The notes beneath the pieces were generated by a model. It saw nothing but the letters and a program-made list of their open reading frames with translations, was not told where the DNA came from and ran no database searches. Positions 8,796 to 18,182 of a stretch of 64,000 bases of DNA are shown here, piece after piece (position 1 is the stretch's first letter; every line of letters begins with the position of its first letter). The stretch is from positions 62,001 through 126,000 of the forward strand of contig CANNHN010000007.1 in NCBI GenBank assembly GCA_947504725.1, read 5' to 3'. Position numbers and translations under genes: made by a program. The DNA comes from Bacteroidota bacterium. Its GTDB lineage: Bacteria > Bacteroidota > Bacteroidia > 2-12-FULL-35-15.

Positions 8796-11228
8796 ATGTG
8801 GACATTTATTGCGCGTTTTATTTTAAGAAATAGGTTAGCCATCATCGCTGTGCTATTAGGCTTAACCGTATTTTTCGGTTTTTATGCAGTAAAAGCTGAG
8901 CTTTCTTATGAAGCACCCAATCTTTTGCCAGCTCACGATACTACTGCGGTTGAATACAAAAAATTCAAAAAACGCTTTGGTCAAGATGGAGCTGTAATGG
9001 TTCTTGGGATTTCTGATAGCACATTGTATAACGTTAAAAATTTTAACGAGTGGTATGATTTAGGAGATCGATTGAAGGATGTTTTGGGAGTGAAAGCCGT
9101 TTTATCAGTTGCTCGTTTACAAACACTTAAGAAAAACGATAGCCTCCAAAAATTTGAAAACTTTCCCATCCTTTCGCGTAAACCATTAACTCAATCAGAA
9201 GTTGATAGCGTAAAACAAATAATTTACGATCTCCCTTTTTATAAAGGAATTATTTATAATGATACAGCTCATGCCACCTTGATGGCAATTACATTCGACA
9301 ATAAATTATTGAACACCAAAACGCGTTTGGAAATTGTTGATTCAATAAAAGTGCAAGTCGATAAATTTATTGCCAACACAAATATCGAAGTTCGTTATTC
9401 CGGAATGCCATACATCAGAACTGCCGTAGCGCGAATGATTCAGGGCGAAACTAAATTGTTTACAGTTCTCGCATTATTGGTGACGGCAATTATTTTGATG
9501 TTGTTTTTTAGATCTTTTTTGCCAGTAGTATTCTCGCTCGTAGTTGTTTTTATCGGTGTAGTTTGGTCGGTGGGAATACTTGTACTCTGTGGTTATCAAG
9601 TTTCTGTACTTACAGGTTTAATTCCTCCTTTATTAATTGTAATTGGTGTTCCCAACTGTATTTTATTACTCAATAAATATCATACGGAATATAAAATACA
9701 TAATAATAAAATGAAGGCTTTGTCGCGTTCCATCGAAAAAGTTGGCATCTCTTTATTTATGGCAAACATTACAACATCCATTGGATTTGCAGTGTTTTGT
9801 TCTACCGATAGTAAACCATTATTCGAATTTGGATTGATCTCTTCATTGAGTGTAATGCTTACGTACATTGTTTCTTTAATGTTAGTTCCTATTGTGTTTA
9901 GTTATTTGCCATCACCTTCAGTTAAGCACATAAAACATTTGCAAAGCAAAGGACTTACCAAAATTTTACAAAAAATTGATTATTGGGTGCATCACTATCG
10001 TCCTAGAATTTATGCTATCGTAATAGTTGTTGTGATAATTGCTATTTATGGAATTACTAAAGTATTGCCACTCGGATATATCGTTGATGATTTGCCAAAA
10101 GGTGATCCTATTCTTGTAGACATGCGTTATTTTGAAAAAAATTATAACGGTGTACTTCCCTTTGAAATTTCTATCGACACTAAAAAACCAAACGGAGTGT
10201 TTGCTGATGGTGGACGAACATTGTACAAAATAAATAAGCTTCAAAAATTGTTTATGCAAGATTCAATTTTTTCAAAAGCAGTTTCTGTAGTTGAAGGAAT
10301 TAAATTTTTCAATCAAGCTTATAACGATGGAAATAAAAAAGATTATCGTTTACCTGGTGCTATGGATTTGCAAAAATTGGCAGATTTTGCTAAGGCGGAT
10401 GCCGAAGGTAAATCGAGTCAGTTTTCTTCATTTATTGATAGTACGAAGCAATTTACTCGTGTCAGCGTTCAAATGAAAGATGTTGGGTCTATTGAGTTGT
10501 TGAAAGTGTTGAAGCGTTTGCAGCCTCGTATTGATAGTGTTTTTAATTATGATTATGAAAAAGAAGAATGGCTTCCTGAATATAAAAACTATAAAATCTC
10601 AATCACAGGAAATAGTATGATCTTTTTGCATGGGAATAAATTTTTAGTAAAGAATTTATTGGAAAGCGTATTGCTTGCCGTTTTATTAATTGCAATTGTT
10701 TTATATACTTTGTTCATGTCGCCACGAATGATTTTAATTTCAGTTGTTCCAAGTTTAATTCCATTATTGATTACAGCAGGAATTATGGGATACTTTCATA
10801 TTTACATTAAGCCAAGTACAATTTTAGTTTACAGCATTGCATTTGGAATTGCATCCGATGGAACATTGTATTTTTTGACAAAGTACCGACAGGAAATGAA
10901 AAGCGGACATACTAGCATTTCAAAAGCCGTTTCTTCTACAATTAAGGAAACAGGCGTGAGTATGATATACACCGCCATTATTTTGTTCTGCGGATTCGGA
11001 ATATTTGCGGCATCAAAGTTTGGTGGAACAGCAGCATTGGGGATTTTAATTTCTGTAACATTATTAATTGCTTATTGCTCAAATTTAATTTTGTTACCAT
11101 GCTTTTTATTATCCTTAGAAAAACGATTAACCAACAAAGCATTTTTACAAGATCCTTTGATTGAAGTATATGATGAAGAAGAGGACATTGATTTGAATGA
11201 ATTGACTATTGGTGGGAAGAAGAAGTAA
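8796..11228 (+). CDS. MMPL/RND-family transporter (HAE3-like)
   Basis: The 810-residue inner-membrane protein has the duplicated RND layout. One transmembrane helix near residues 10-30 precedes a large periplasmic loop, then a five-helix sterol-sensing-type bundle from about residue 215 (TVLALLVTAIILMLFFRSFLPVV). A second periplasmic loop and second bundle start near residue 620. RND proteins of this HAE3/MMPL type export lipids or hydrophobic compounds using the proton gradient. No adaptor (MFP) or TolC gene is adjacent. The C-terminus is acidic (YDEEEDIDLNEL). The substrate cannot be told. Confidence 0.85.
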   Translation: MWTFIARFILRNRLAIIAVLLGLTVFFGFYAVKAELSYEAPNLLPAHDTTAVEYKKFKKRFGQDGAVMVLGISDSTLYNVKNFNEWYDLGDRLKDVLGVKAVLSVARLQTLKKNDSLQKFENFPILSRKPLTQSEVDSVKQIIYDLPFYKGIIYNDTAHATLMAITFDNKLLNTKTRLEIVDSIKVQVDKFIANTNIEVRYSGMPYIRTAVARMIQGETKLFTVLALLVTAIILMLFFRSFLPVVFSLVVVFIGVVWSVGILVLCGYQVSVLTGLIPPLLIVIGVPNCILLLNKYHTEYKIHNNKMKALSRSIEKVGISLFMANITTSIGFAVFCSTDSKPLFEFGLISSLSVMLTYIVSLMLVPIVFSYLPSPSVKHIKHLQSKGLTKILQKIDYWVHHYRPRIYAIVIVVVIIAIYGITKVLPLGYIVDDLPKGDPILVDMRYFEKNYNGVLPFEISIDTKKPNGVFADGGRTLYKINKLQKLFMQDSIFSKAVSVVEGIKFFNQAYNDGNKKDYRLPGAMDLQKLADFAKADAEGKSSQFSSFIDSTKQFTRVSVQMKDVGSIELLKVLKRLQPRIDSVFNYDYEKEEWLPEYKNYKISITGNSMIFLHGNKFLVKNLLESVLLAVLLIAIVLYTLFMSPRMILISVVPSLIPLLITAGIMGYFHIYIKPSTILVYSIAFGIASDGTLYFLTKYRQEMKSGHTSISKAVSSTIKETGVSMIYTAIILFCGFGIFAASKFGGTAALGILISVTLLIAYCSNLILLPCFLLSLEKRLTNKAFLQDPLIEVYDEEEDIDLNELTIGGKKK

Positions 11229-11261
11229 TTTGAGAATTGAAAAAATAAAAATTAATTAAAT

Positions 11262-12125
11262 ATGAAGGGAATTATTTTAGCTGGCGGCTCCGGCACACGA
11301 TTACATCCTTTAACTCTTGCTGTTAGTAAGCAACTAATGCCTGTGTATGATAAACCAATGATTTATTATCCCTTATCTGTTTTGATGATGGCTGGCATTT
11401 CTGAAGTGTTGATTATTTCTACACCGCACGATCTTCCTCAATTTGAAAGATTGCTTGGTGACGGAAAAAATTTGGGATGTAAATTTTCTTACGCTGTTCA
11501 GGAAATTCCAAATGGACTTGCTCAAGCATTTGTGATTGGCGAAAAATTTATTGGGAACGATAAAGTAGCGCTAGTATTGGGTGATAATATTTTTTACGGA
11601 GCGGGATTAGGAAGATTGTTGCAAGCTCACCAAAATCCAGAAGGAGGAGTTGTTTTTGCATATCACGTTTCAGACCCTGAACGTTATGGTGTTGTTGAGT
11701 TTGATGCAAACGGAAAAGCCATATCAATTGAGGAAAAGCCTGCAAAACCAAAATCAAATTATGCCGTTCCTGGATTGTATTTTTATGATAACAGCGTAGT
11801 GCAAGTTGCAAAAACATTAAAACCAAGTGCACGAGGTGAATATGAAATCACGGATGTAAATAAATACTATTTACAAGCTGGGAAATTAAAAGTTGGTATT
11901 TTGGATAGAGGAACAGCTTGGTTGGATACAGGAACATTTGCTTCCTTAACTCAAGCCGGACAGTTTGTTCAGGTAATTGAAGAACGCCAAGGTTTAAGTA
12001 TAGGTTGTATTGAAGAGGTTGCGTATAGAATGGGATATATTAATAAAGAACAGTTGAAAAAAATTGCAGAACCATTATTAAAAAGTGGTTATGGAACTTA
12101 TTTGATGAAAGTAGCGGAACAATAA
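11262..12125 (+). CDS. rfbA: Glucose-1-phosphate thymidylyltransferase
   Basis: The 287-residue nucleotidyltransferase makes dTDP-glucose from dTTP and glucose 1-phosphate, the first step to dTDP-rhamnose. The N-terminus [18 protein letters not shown] carries the GGxGTRL nucleotide-binding signature. VLGDNIFYG (metal-binding Asp), [19 protein letters not shown] and the C-terminal RMGYI segment match RmlA closely in length and order. The partner genes rfbB, rfbC and rfbD are not in the window. Its stop codon overlaps the start of the next gene by one base, so the two are probably translationally coupled. Confidence 0.95.
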   Translation: MKGIILAGGSGTRLHPLTLAVSKQLMPVYDKPMIYYPLSVLMMAGISEVLIISTPHDLPQFERLLGDGKNLGCKFSYAVQEIPNGLAQAFVIGEKFIGNDKVALVLGDNIFYGAGLGRLLQAHQNPEGGVVFAYHVSDPERYGVVEFDANGKAISIEEKPAKPKSNYAVPGLYFYDNSVVQVAKTLKPSARGEYEITDVNKYYLQAGKLKVGILDRGTAWLDTGTFASLTQAGQFVQVIEERQGLSIGCIEEVAYRMGYINKEQLKKIAEPLLKSGYGTYLMKVAEQ

Positions 12126-13105
12126 TGAACTCAATTGCCACATACCAACAACAAATTGAAGACGCTTTAAAAGACAAGAAATATGGTTCCAATCCGAAAG
12201 AATTGTATGAACCGATTTCGTATATCATGTCTTTAGGTGGAAAAAGATTACGTCCCGTTTTAGTATTTATAGCAACAGATATTTTTGATGGAGATGCATC
12301 CAAAGCGCTTCATCCCGCATTAGCGATAGAACTGTTTCATAATTTTACTTTGGTGCATGACGACTTAATGGACAAAGCGCCATTGAGAAGAAGTCAACCA
12401 ACTGTTCATGAAAAATGGAACAATAACATTGCAATTTTGAGTGGCGATGCAATGATGGTGAGAGCGTATCAAGAACTATGTCTGGCAGATACAACAATGC
12501 TTCCGCAGCTGTTAGAGATTTTCAGCGATACGGCTGTGAAAGTTTGTGAAGGACAACAATACGATATGAATTACGAAACAATGACAAAAGTTTCAATTCA
12601 GCAATACATTAAGATGATTGAATTGAAAACGGCTGTGCTGTTGGGTGGAGCATTAAAAATTGGAGCCTTGATTGGTAAAGCGCGTGAAGAAGATGCACAA
12701 CGGTTATATGATTTTGGAAAACACATTGGAATTGCATTTCAATTACAAGATGATATTTTAGATGTGTATGCAGATGCGGCAAAATTTGGAAAGCAAAAAG
12801 GTGGCGACATCATTGCAAATAAAAAAACATACCTGCTTCTCAAAGCCATAGAAATGGCTGAGAGTAATCGATACCTGAAAGAAGAATTACATCAATGGAT
12901 TGCCGCTCCACAGTTTGATGCAAAAGAAAAAGTGGAAGCAGTGATTAATATTTACAACTTTTTAAATGTAAAAGAATTAGCAAGAACAGAAATGCAAAAA
13001 CATTATGAACTTGCTTTAACTTTCTTAAAAGATATTCCAGTTGCAGAAGATAAAAAACAAAGTTTGATAAATTTTGCAGAGAGTCTGATGGTTAGAGAAA
13101 TGTAA
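12125..13105 (+). CDS. Polyprenyl synthetase (trans-isoprenyl diphosphate synthase)
   Basis: The 326-residue protein has GGKRLRP at residues 38-44, the first Asp-rich motif HDDLMD near residues 78-83 and the second QLQDDILD near residue 209. Both Asp motifs bind Mg-diphosphate. It condenses isopentenyl diphosphate with an allylic diphosphate to give a C15-C20 or longer chain for quinones or carotenoids. Chain length cannot be read reliably. The ATG overlaps the rfbA stop by one base (TAATG). Confidence 0.93.
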   Translation: MNSIATYQQQIEDALKDKKYGSNPKELYEPISYIMSLGGKRLRPVLVFIATDIFDGDASKALHPALAIELFHNFTLVHDDLMDKAPLRRSQPTVHEKWNNNIAILSGDAMMVRAYQELCLADTTMLPQLLEIFSDTAVKVCEGQQYDMNYETMTKVSIQQYIKMIELKTAVLLGGALKIGALIGKAREEDAQRLYDFGKHIGIAFQLQDDILDVYADAAKFGKQKGGDIIANKKTYLLLKAIEMAESNRYLKEELHQWIAAPQFDAKEKVEAVINIYNFLNVKELARTEMQKHYELALTFLKDIPVAEDKKQSLINFAESLMVREM

Positions 13106-13115
13106 CCCATAATTT

Positions 13116-13439
13116 ATGATTTACGACAAGCACATATTCATCTGCGTCAACCAACGTGCTACTGAAGCTCCGAGAAAAAGTTGCGGAGAAGCACACGGAA
13201 TGGAGATTGTAGATGCCTTCAAGAAAAAATTAAAAGAATTAAATCTTCCCATAAAACTTCGTGCACAAAAAGCAGGTTGTTTGGATATTTGTGATTTCGG
13301 ACAAACAATTGTGGTTTATCCTGAAGGCGTTTTTTATGTTGGAGTGGAATTGAGTGATGTGGATGAAATCATCAATGAACATATTGTAAATGATAGAGTG
13401 GTGGAGAGATTGAGGTTGGAGAACGTCCGCAAAAAATGA
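13116..13439 (+). CDS. Thioredoxin-like (2Fe-2S) ferredoxin
   Basis: The 107-residue protein has Cys10, Cys23, Cys55 and Cys59, a C-x12-C-x31-C-x3-C pattern that is diagnostic of thioredoxin-fold 2Fe-2S ferredoxins. It is a small cytoplasmic electron carrier; the partner is unknown. It follows the polyprenyl synthase after 10 bp. The TGA stop codon is itself the first three bases of the left arm of the inverted-repeat element described at 13437, so the element abuts the gene exactly. Confidence 0.85.
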   Translation: MIYDKHIFICVNQRATEAPRKSCGEAHGMEIVDAFKKKLKELNLPIKLRAQKAGCLDICDFGQTIVVYPEGVFYVGVELSDVDEIINEHIVNDRVVERLRLENVRKK

Positions 13440-13637
13440 TGGAACGCGGATGACGCGGAAAAAAAGGGTTGTCACGGATTTTTTATTTATTAGGGCGTGT
13501 GATTGATCACGGATTTTTATTGCCTTTGGCAATCTGTTATGTTTAAATAATATTTCAAAAAAGTAAATCTATGCACTACTCATCATAAAATTTTATCAGC
13601 GAAAATCCGTTTTTTCCGCGTCATCCGCGTTCCATCA
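13437..13637. mobile_element. MITE-like palindromic element, 28-bp perfect terminal inverted repeats
   Basis: The left arm (13437-13464, starting TGATGGAACGCGGATGACGC) is the exact reverse complement of the right arm (13610-13637, ending GTCATCCGCGTTCCATCA). The 145-bp centre holds two copies of TCACGGATTTTT that can pair with AAAATCCGT beside the right arm, and a small ATTGCC-TTT-GGCAAT hairpin. There is no ORF. The element fills the whole space between two genes. Its right inner edge shares TTTATCAGCGAAAATC with the repeat at 410-440. A non-autonomous transposable element or a large REP-like structure are both possible. No clear target duplication is seen. Confidence 0.65.
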
Positions 13638-13638
13638 T

Positions 13639-13995
13639 ATGAATTTCACCGACCTCACTCCATATTTCAATAAACTAGATATCATAAAAGATACAGCTGC
13701 TCAAATAATCAAAGATTTTGAAATGTTTGGGATGGAAGTGAAATTTTCCGGTAATGCATACAATGCGTATGAAGAATTATTTGATCAGGTAGAACCGCAC
13801 ATCAAAAAAATGGTCGATACCAACCGTCAAAAATTTCTTGGGATTTTATATCGAATAGATTTAAGTGACGAACAGATTCAAAAAGCAGTTAACTCCAATT
13901 CAACGGAGCCTTTTTCGTTAATTGTAACCGACCTCATTATTAAAAGGGAACTCCAAAAAGTGGTCATCCGCAACCATTATAAGTCGCGCCAGTAA
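13639..13995 (+). CDS. Conserved hypothetical protein, 118 aa
   Basis: The small soluble protein has no signal peptide or membrane segment. It is mainly charged and helical (LDIIKDTAAQIIKDFEMFGMEVKF; VEPHIKKMVDTN). I recognise it only as the kind of short conserved protein seen in Bacteroidota, and no domain name can be given. The ATG lies one base after the right arm of the inverted-repeat element, so its promoter must be inside or upstream of that element. Codon use looks normal for the window. Confidence 0.65.
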   Translation: MNFTDLTPYFNKLDIIKDTAAQIIKDFEMFGMEVKFSGNAYNAYEELFDQVEPHIKKMVDTNRQKFLGILYRIDLSDEQIQKAVNSNSTEPFSLIVTDLIIKRELQKVVIRNHYKSRQ

Positions 13996-14125
13996 AGGCT
14001 TTTTTCTTATTCTCAATAATATTTGGATTTCTTCTCAATTTTTTACAATTTAGGGCTCTTATTGCGTTTTTTAGGAGCTTATAGACTCATATTTATACTG
14101 TTTAATAAATTAAAAAGATTGAATA

Positions 14126-15925
14126 TTGGAACCAACGAACATTAATAATCCGGAATACTTCCACAAAGTGGTAGATTGTCAGCATGCTTGTCCTGCGCAC
14201 ACTCCAGTGCCAGAATACATTCGATTAATTGCTGAAGAAAAATATACTGAAGCGTATATGATAAACTGGGATTCAAATGTATTCCCAGGAGTTTTGGGCC
14301 GTACATGTGATAGACCATGTGAGCCAGCTTGTCGCAGAGGTAGAATTGATGGGCAGGATGAAGAGCCAGTAGCAATTTGTCGTTTAAAGCGTGTTGCTGC
14401 TGACAATAAAGGAGATGTGAAAAGCTTAATGCCACAAGGTCCTTTCAAGCCTAATGGTAAAAAAATTGCTTTGATAGGTGCTGGTCCAGCTTCTTTAACA
14501 GTTGCTCGTGATTTAGCTCCACTTGGATATGAAATTCATTTATATGATGAACAAAAATTGGGCGGTGGATTTATGCGTAGTCAAATTCCTTCTTTCCGTT
14601 TGCCAGAAACAGTATTAAACGAAGAAGTAAATTATATTTTAGATTTAGGAATTCACACACATTTTAATCACTATGTAAAAAGTTTAAAAGATACTTTGGC
14701 GAATGGTTATGATGCAGTTTTTGTTGGATCGGGTGCTCCTAAAGGTCGCGATTTAGATATTCCTGGCAGAAAAGAAGGAGCATCAAATATTCATATTGGA
14801 ATCAATTGGTTGGCAAATGTTGCATTTGAACATACCGCTAAAATTGGTAAAAAAGTAATTGTGTTGGGTGGTGGAAATACTGCAATGGATTGTTGTAGAA
14901 CAGCTCGCAGATTAGGCGGTAATGATGTGAAAGTTGTTGTTCGTAGTCCTTTTGCAGAGATGAAAGCTTCGCCTTGGGAAAAAGAAGATGCAGCTCACGA
15001 GGATATTCCAATCATTGATAACCATGTTCCAAAATCATTTGTAGTAGAAAATGGAGTTCTGAAAGGAATGATGTTTGAAAAAGTTGTTGCTGAATATGAC
15101 AAAGAAGGGAAACGTAAATTAGTTCCAGTTGGTGGACCAGATATTTTTATTGAAGCAGATGATGTATTGATTGCTGTTGGGCAAGAAAATAGTTACCCAT
15201 GGATTGAACGCGATTTAGGAATTGATTTTGATAAATGGGAGATGCCAATAGTGAATGAAGTAACTTTTGTTTCTTCTAATCCTAAAGTGTTTTTTGGTGG
15301 CGATGCTGCTTGGGGACCTAAAAACGTAATTACTGCTGTTGCTCATGGACACCAAGCTGCTATATCAATGGATTTATTTTGCAGAGGCGAAAGCATGACT
15401 GTTCGTCCTTCACCTTTCGTGAATTTGGTTTCTCAAAAAATGGGAATTCATGAATGGGCTTATGATAGCGCTGTTGTTAATGATGAGAGATATGTTGTTC
15501 CACAAGCAGAAAAAAAAGTAACACTTAGCAATCGTAAAAAAGAAGTTGAGCTAGGGTTTAGTGGCATCACAGGTTTTAAAGAAGCACAGCGTTGTTTAAA
15601 TTGTGATATACAAACTGTTTTTACAACAGACAAATGTATTGAGTGCGATGCATGTATGGATGTTTGTCCAACGGCATGTATTTCATTTACAGATAATGCT
15701 GATGAATCAGATTTGCGTAACATGTTAAAAATGCCTGCATTAAATAAATCACAAGATTTATATGTTTCAGAACCATTAAAAACAAAACGAGTAATGGTAA
15801 AAGATGAAAACGTTTGTTTGCATTGCGGTTTGTGTGCTGAACGATGTCCTACTTCAGCATGGGACATGCAGAAATTCTTTTACAATGTAACAAAAGCGCA
15901 TACGGGTTGTAGCTCACATAAATAG
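14126..15925 (+). CDS. FAD/NAD(P)-dependent Fe-S oxidoreductase, GltD-like, with 2x[4Fe-4S] tail
   Basis: The 599-residue protein joins three parts. A GltD/DPYD-type N-terminal cluster domain (CQHACPAHTPVPEY, GRTCDRPCEPACRRG) is followed by a tandem FAD (IGAGPASLT) and NAD(P) (LGGGNTAMD) Rossmann pair. The C-terminal bacterial ferredoxin domain has two CxxCxxCxxxCP motifs (CIECDACMDVCP, CLHCGLCAERCP). The start is TTG: an in-frame TGA lies two codons upstream and the next Met falls after the first Cys motif. It is followed by the alpha and beta subunits of a 2-oxoacid:ferredoxin oxidoreductase and probably passes electrons between ferredoxin and NAD(P)H for that complex. Confidence 0.85.
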   Translation: MEPTNINNPEYFHKVVDCQHACPAHTPVPEYIRLIAEEKYTEAYMINWDSNVFPGVLGRTCDRPCEPACRRGRIDGQDEEPVAICRLKRVAADNKGDVKSLMPQGPFKPNGKKIALIGAGPASLTVARDLAPLGYEIHLYDEQKLGGGFMRSQIPSFRLPETVLNEEVNYILDLGIHTHFNHYVKSLKDTLANGYDAVFVGSGAPKGRDLDIPGRKEGASNIHIGINWLANVAFEHTAKIGKKVIVLGGGNTAMDCCRTARRLGGNDVKVVVRSPFAEMKASPWEKEDAAHEDIPIIDNHVPKSFVVENGVLKGMMFEKVVAEYDKEGKRKLVPVGGPDIFIEADDVLIAVGQENSYPWIERDLGIDFDKWEMPIVNEVTFVSSNPKVFFGGDAAWGPKNVITAVAHGHQAAISMDLFCRGESMTVRPSPFVNLVSQKMGIHEWAYDSAVVNDERYVVPQAEKKVTLSNRKKEVELGFSGITGFKEAQRCLNCDIQTVFTTDKCIECDACMDVCPTACISFTDNADESDLRNMLKMPALNKSQDLYVSEPLKTKRVMVKDENVCLHCGLCAERCPTSAWDMQKFFYNVTKAHTGCSSHK

Positions 15926-16005
15926 TCAAAAGACAATTTTTGCAATAGACAAATAAAAAATAAAAAAATGACTCGAGTGGGTCGAACAATAAAGAATAGA
16001 AGATT

Positions 16006-18144
16006 ATGGCAGCTAAGAAAGATAAAATAAATGATTTTGTAATTCGTTTCGCGAATGTAAATGGAACGGGTTCGGCAAGTGCAAATTTCCTTTTCACAAA
16101 AGCTATTTTCAGAATGGGGATTCCTGTGACTCCAAAAAATATTTTCCCCTCTAACATTCAAGGATTACCAACTTGGTATGAAGTGCGTGTGAATGAAAAA
16201 GGATATTTAGGTAGAAGAGAAGGAATTGATTTGATGGTTGCAGTAAATCCTCAAAGTATGTTAAAGGATGTGAAAGATGTTCGTGCTGGAGGATATTTTA
16301 TGTACGATAGTTCGAAACCTTTACATAAAGAATATATCCGTGAGGATATTACTTATTTAGGAATTCCATTGATGCAAATGTGCAATGAAGCATACACGGA
16401 TGCTCGTCAGCGACAATTATTTAAAAACATTATTTATGTAGGCGCATTGGCTGCATTGTTCGATATCGAATTTAATGTGTTGGAAGATTTACTTGCCGAA
16501 CAATTTAAAGGAAAAGAAAAATTAATTCCTGCAAACGTAAAAGCATTAAAATTAGGAGTTGACTATGTTCATGCAAATTTTAAATATCCTTTAGAGTATA
16601 GAGTAGAGAGACGAAATTTGTTGAAAGATAAGATTTTGATGGAAGGAAATGCTGCTTGTGGATTAGGGGCGGTTTATGCAGGAGCAACAGTTGCTGGATG
16701 GTATCCAATCACTCCTTCTACCTCAGTTATTGAAGCTTTTATGGATTATTCGGATGAATTTCGAATCGATAAAATTACTGGAAAAAGAAATGTAGCGATT
16801 CTTCAAGCTGAGGATGAATTATCGGCAATAGGAATGGTAATCGGTGCAAATTGGAATGGTGCTCGCGCATTTACATCTACTAGCGGACCTGGTCTTTCAT
16901 TAATGAATGAATTTTTAGGCTTAGCTTATTTTGCTGAAATACCTACGGTATTAGTTGATGTACAACGTACTGGTCCTTCTACTGGAATGCCAACACGGAC
17001 TCAGCAATCTGATATTTTAGAAGCTGCATATGCTTCTCACGGGGATACAAAACATGTTTTATTATTCCCTTCCACACCAAAAGAATGTTTTGATTGTATG
17101 TTAGATGCCTTTGATTTGTCAGAAGAATTACAAACTCCTGTAATTGTCATGACAGATTTGGATTTAGGAATGAATGATCACGTTTCTCCTCCATTAACAT
17201 TTGATGACAAGCGTGAATATAAAAGAGGAAAAGTTTTGGATGCGGAAGCGTTAGAGAAAATTGAAAAATTTGGACGTTACTTGGATGTAGATAAAGATGG
17301 AATTACGTATCGTACACTTCCTGGGACACATCCTTCTAAAGGTTCGTTTTTTACTCGAGGAACTTCACGCGATGAATATGCGACTTATACAGAAGATAGC
17401 GCAGCATATCAGCGTAACATGGATCGCTTAACACGTAAGTGGAATACTGCAAAAAAAATAGTGCCTTCCCCTCAAGTGTATAAGAAAAAGAATGAATCAA
17501 AAAATGGAATTTTATTTTTTGGAACATCTCAATACGCTGCTGAAGAAGCAATGGATGTATTGAAATCAGAAAAAATAATTGTTGATGCAATTCGCGTTAG
17601 AGCTTTTCCTTTTACAAAAGAGGTAGAAGATTTTATTAATTCACATGATAAAGTATTTGTGATTGAGCAAAATCGTGATGCACAAATGAGAAGTTTGTTA
17701 ATGATAGAAATGGATGCTGAGCCTAAAAAATTGGTTTCTGTTTTGAACTATGATGGAATGCCAATTACGGCTGACAATATTTTAAATCAGGTAAAAACTA
17801 ATTTATCATCTAAGGGATTAGGTAGTAAGGCTGCAGCGAAGAAGCCAGTTGTATTGAAAGTAGTAGAGTCAAAAAAAGTTGCTCCGAAAAAGAAAGTAGT
17901 TGCAAAGAAAAAGACAGTAAAAAAAGAAGTTGCTAAAAAGAAAGTTGCTCCTAAGAAGAAATTAGTTGCAACGAAAAAGGTTGTGAAGAAAGTGCTTGCT
18001 AAAAAGAAAGTAACTCCGAAAAAGAAAATAGCTGCGAAGAAGAAAAGCAATATAAAAGTGGTTGCAAAAAAGAAAGTTGCAACTAAAAAGAAAGTAGTTG
18101 CAAAAAAGAGTAACTTCAAGAAAGCAACTAAAAAAAGAAAATAA
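16006..18144 (+). CDS. korA: 2-oxoacid:acceptor oxidoreductase alpha subunit with Lys-rich C-terminal tail
   Basis: The protein is 712 residues. The first 600 or so match the fused gamma-alpha subunit of 2-oxoglutarate (or related 2-oxoacid) ferredoxin oxidoreductases. The gamma domain is at the N-terminus (RFANVNGTGSASAN), and the TPP-binding pyrimidine domain follows (GNAACGLGAVYAGATVAGWYPITPST, TSTSGPGLSLMNEF). From about residue 602 to the end there is a histone H1-like repeat of KK-V-A/APKKK units, very basic and unlike the rest. Such a tail is not normal for KorA. It pairs with the beta subunit 38 bp downstream. Confidence 0.88.
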   Translation: MAAKKDKINDFVIRFANVNGTGSASANFLFTKAIFRMGIPVTPKNIFPSNIQGLPTWYEVRVNEKGYLGRREGIDLMVAVNPQSMLKDVKDVRAGGYFMYDSSKPLHKEYIREDITYLGIPLMQMCNEAYTDARQRQLFKNIIYVGALAALFDIEFNVLEDLLAEQFKGKEKLIPANVKALKLGVDYVHANFKYPLEYRVERRNLLKDKILMEGNAACGLGAVYAGATVAGWYPITPSTSVIEAFMDYSDEFRIDKITGKRNVAILQAEDELSAIGMVIGANWNGARAFTSTSGPGLSLMNEFLGLAYFAEIPTVLVDVQRTGPSTGMPTRTQQSDILEAAYASHGDTKHVLLFPSTPKECFDCMLDAFDLSEELQTPVIVMTDLDLGMNDHVSPPLTFDDKREYKRGKVLDAEALEKIEKFGRYLDVDKDGITYRTLPGTHPSKGSFFTRGTSRDEYATYTEDSAAYQRNMDRLTRKWNTAKKIVPSPQVYKKKNESKNGILFFGTSQYAAEEAMDVLKSEKIIVDAIRVRAFPFTKEVEDFINSHDKVFVIEQNRDAQMRSLLMIEMDAEPKKLVSVLNYDGMPITADNILNQVKTNLSSKGLGSKAAAKKPVVLKVVESKKVAPKKKVVAKKKTVKKEVAKKKVAPKKKLVATKKVVKKVLAKKKVTPKKKIAAKKKSNIKVVAKKKVATKKKVVAKKSNFKKATKKRK
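17810..18144 (+). repeat. Lys-rich histone-H1-like tail repeat inside korA
   Basis: This part of the korA frame encodes repeated short units such as KKVAPKKKVVAKKK and KKVTPKKKIAAKKK for about 110 codons. The DNA repeats AAGAAAGTTGC-like words. It is in frame up to the stop codon, so it is expressed as a C-terminal extension rather than as a separate gene. Confidence 0.85.
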
Positions 18145-18182
18145 TTTTAAGAAACGTAACAGCAAAAAAAGTCTAGATTATT

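Noticed and set aside
15460-15867. 135-aa minus-strand ORF opposite the GltD-like reductase
   Set aside because: It is antisense to the ferredoxin domain codons, and its Cys/His content comes from the sense Cys motifs.
17787-18119. 110-aa minus-strand ORF of Phe-rich repeats
   Set aside because: It is the antisense reading of the Lys-rich korA tail; Lys codons AAA/AAG read as TTT/CTT on the other strand, producing a false hydrophobic protein.
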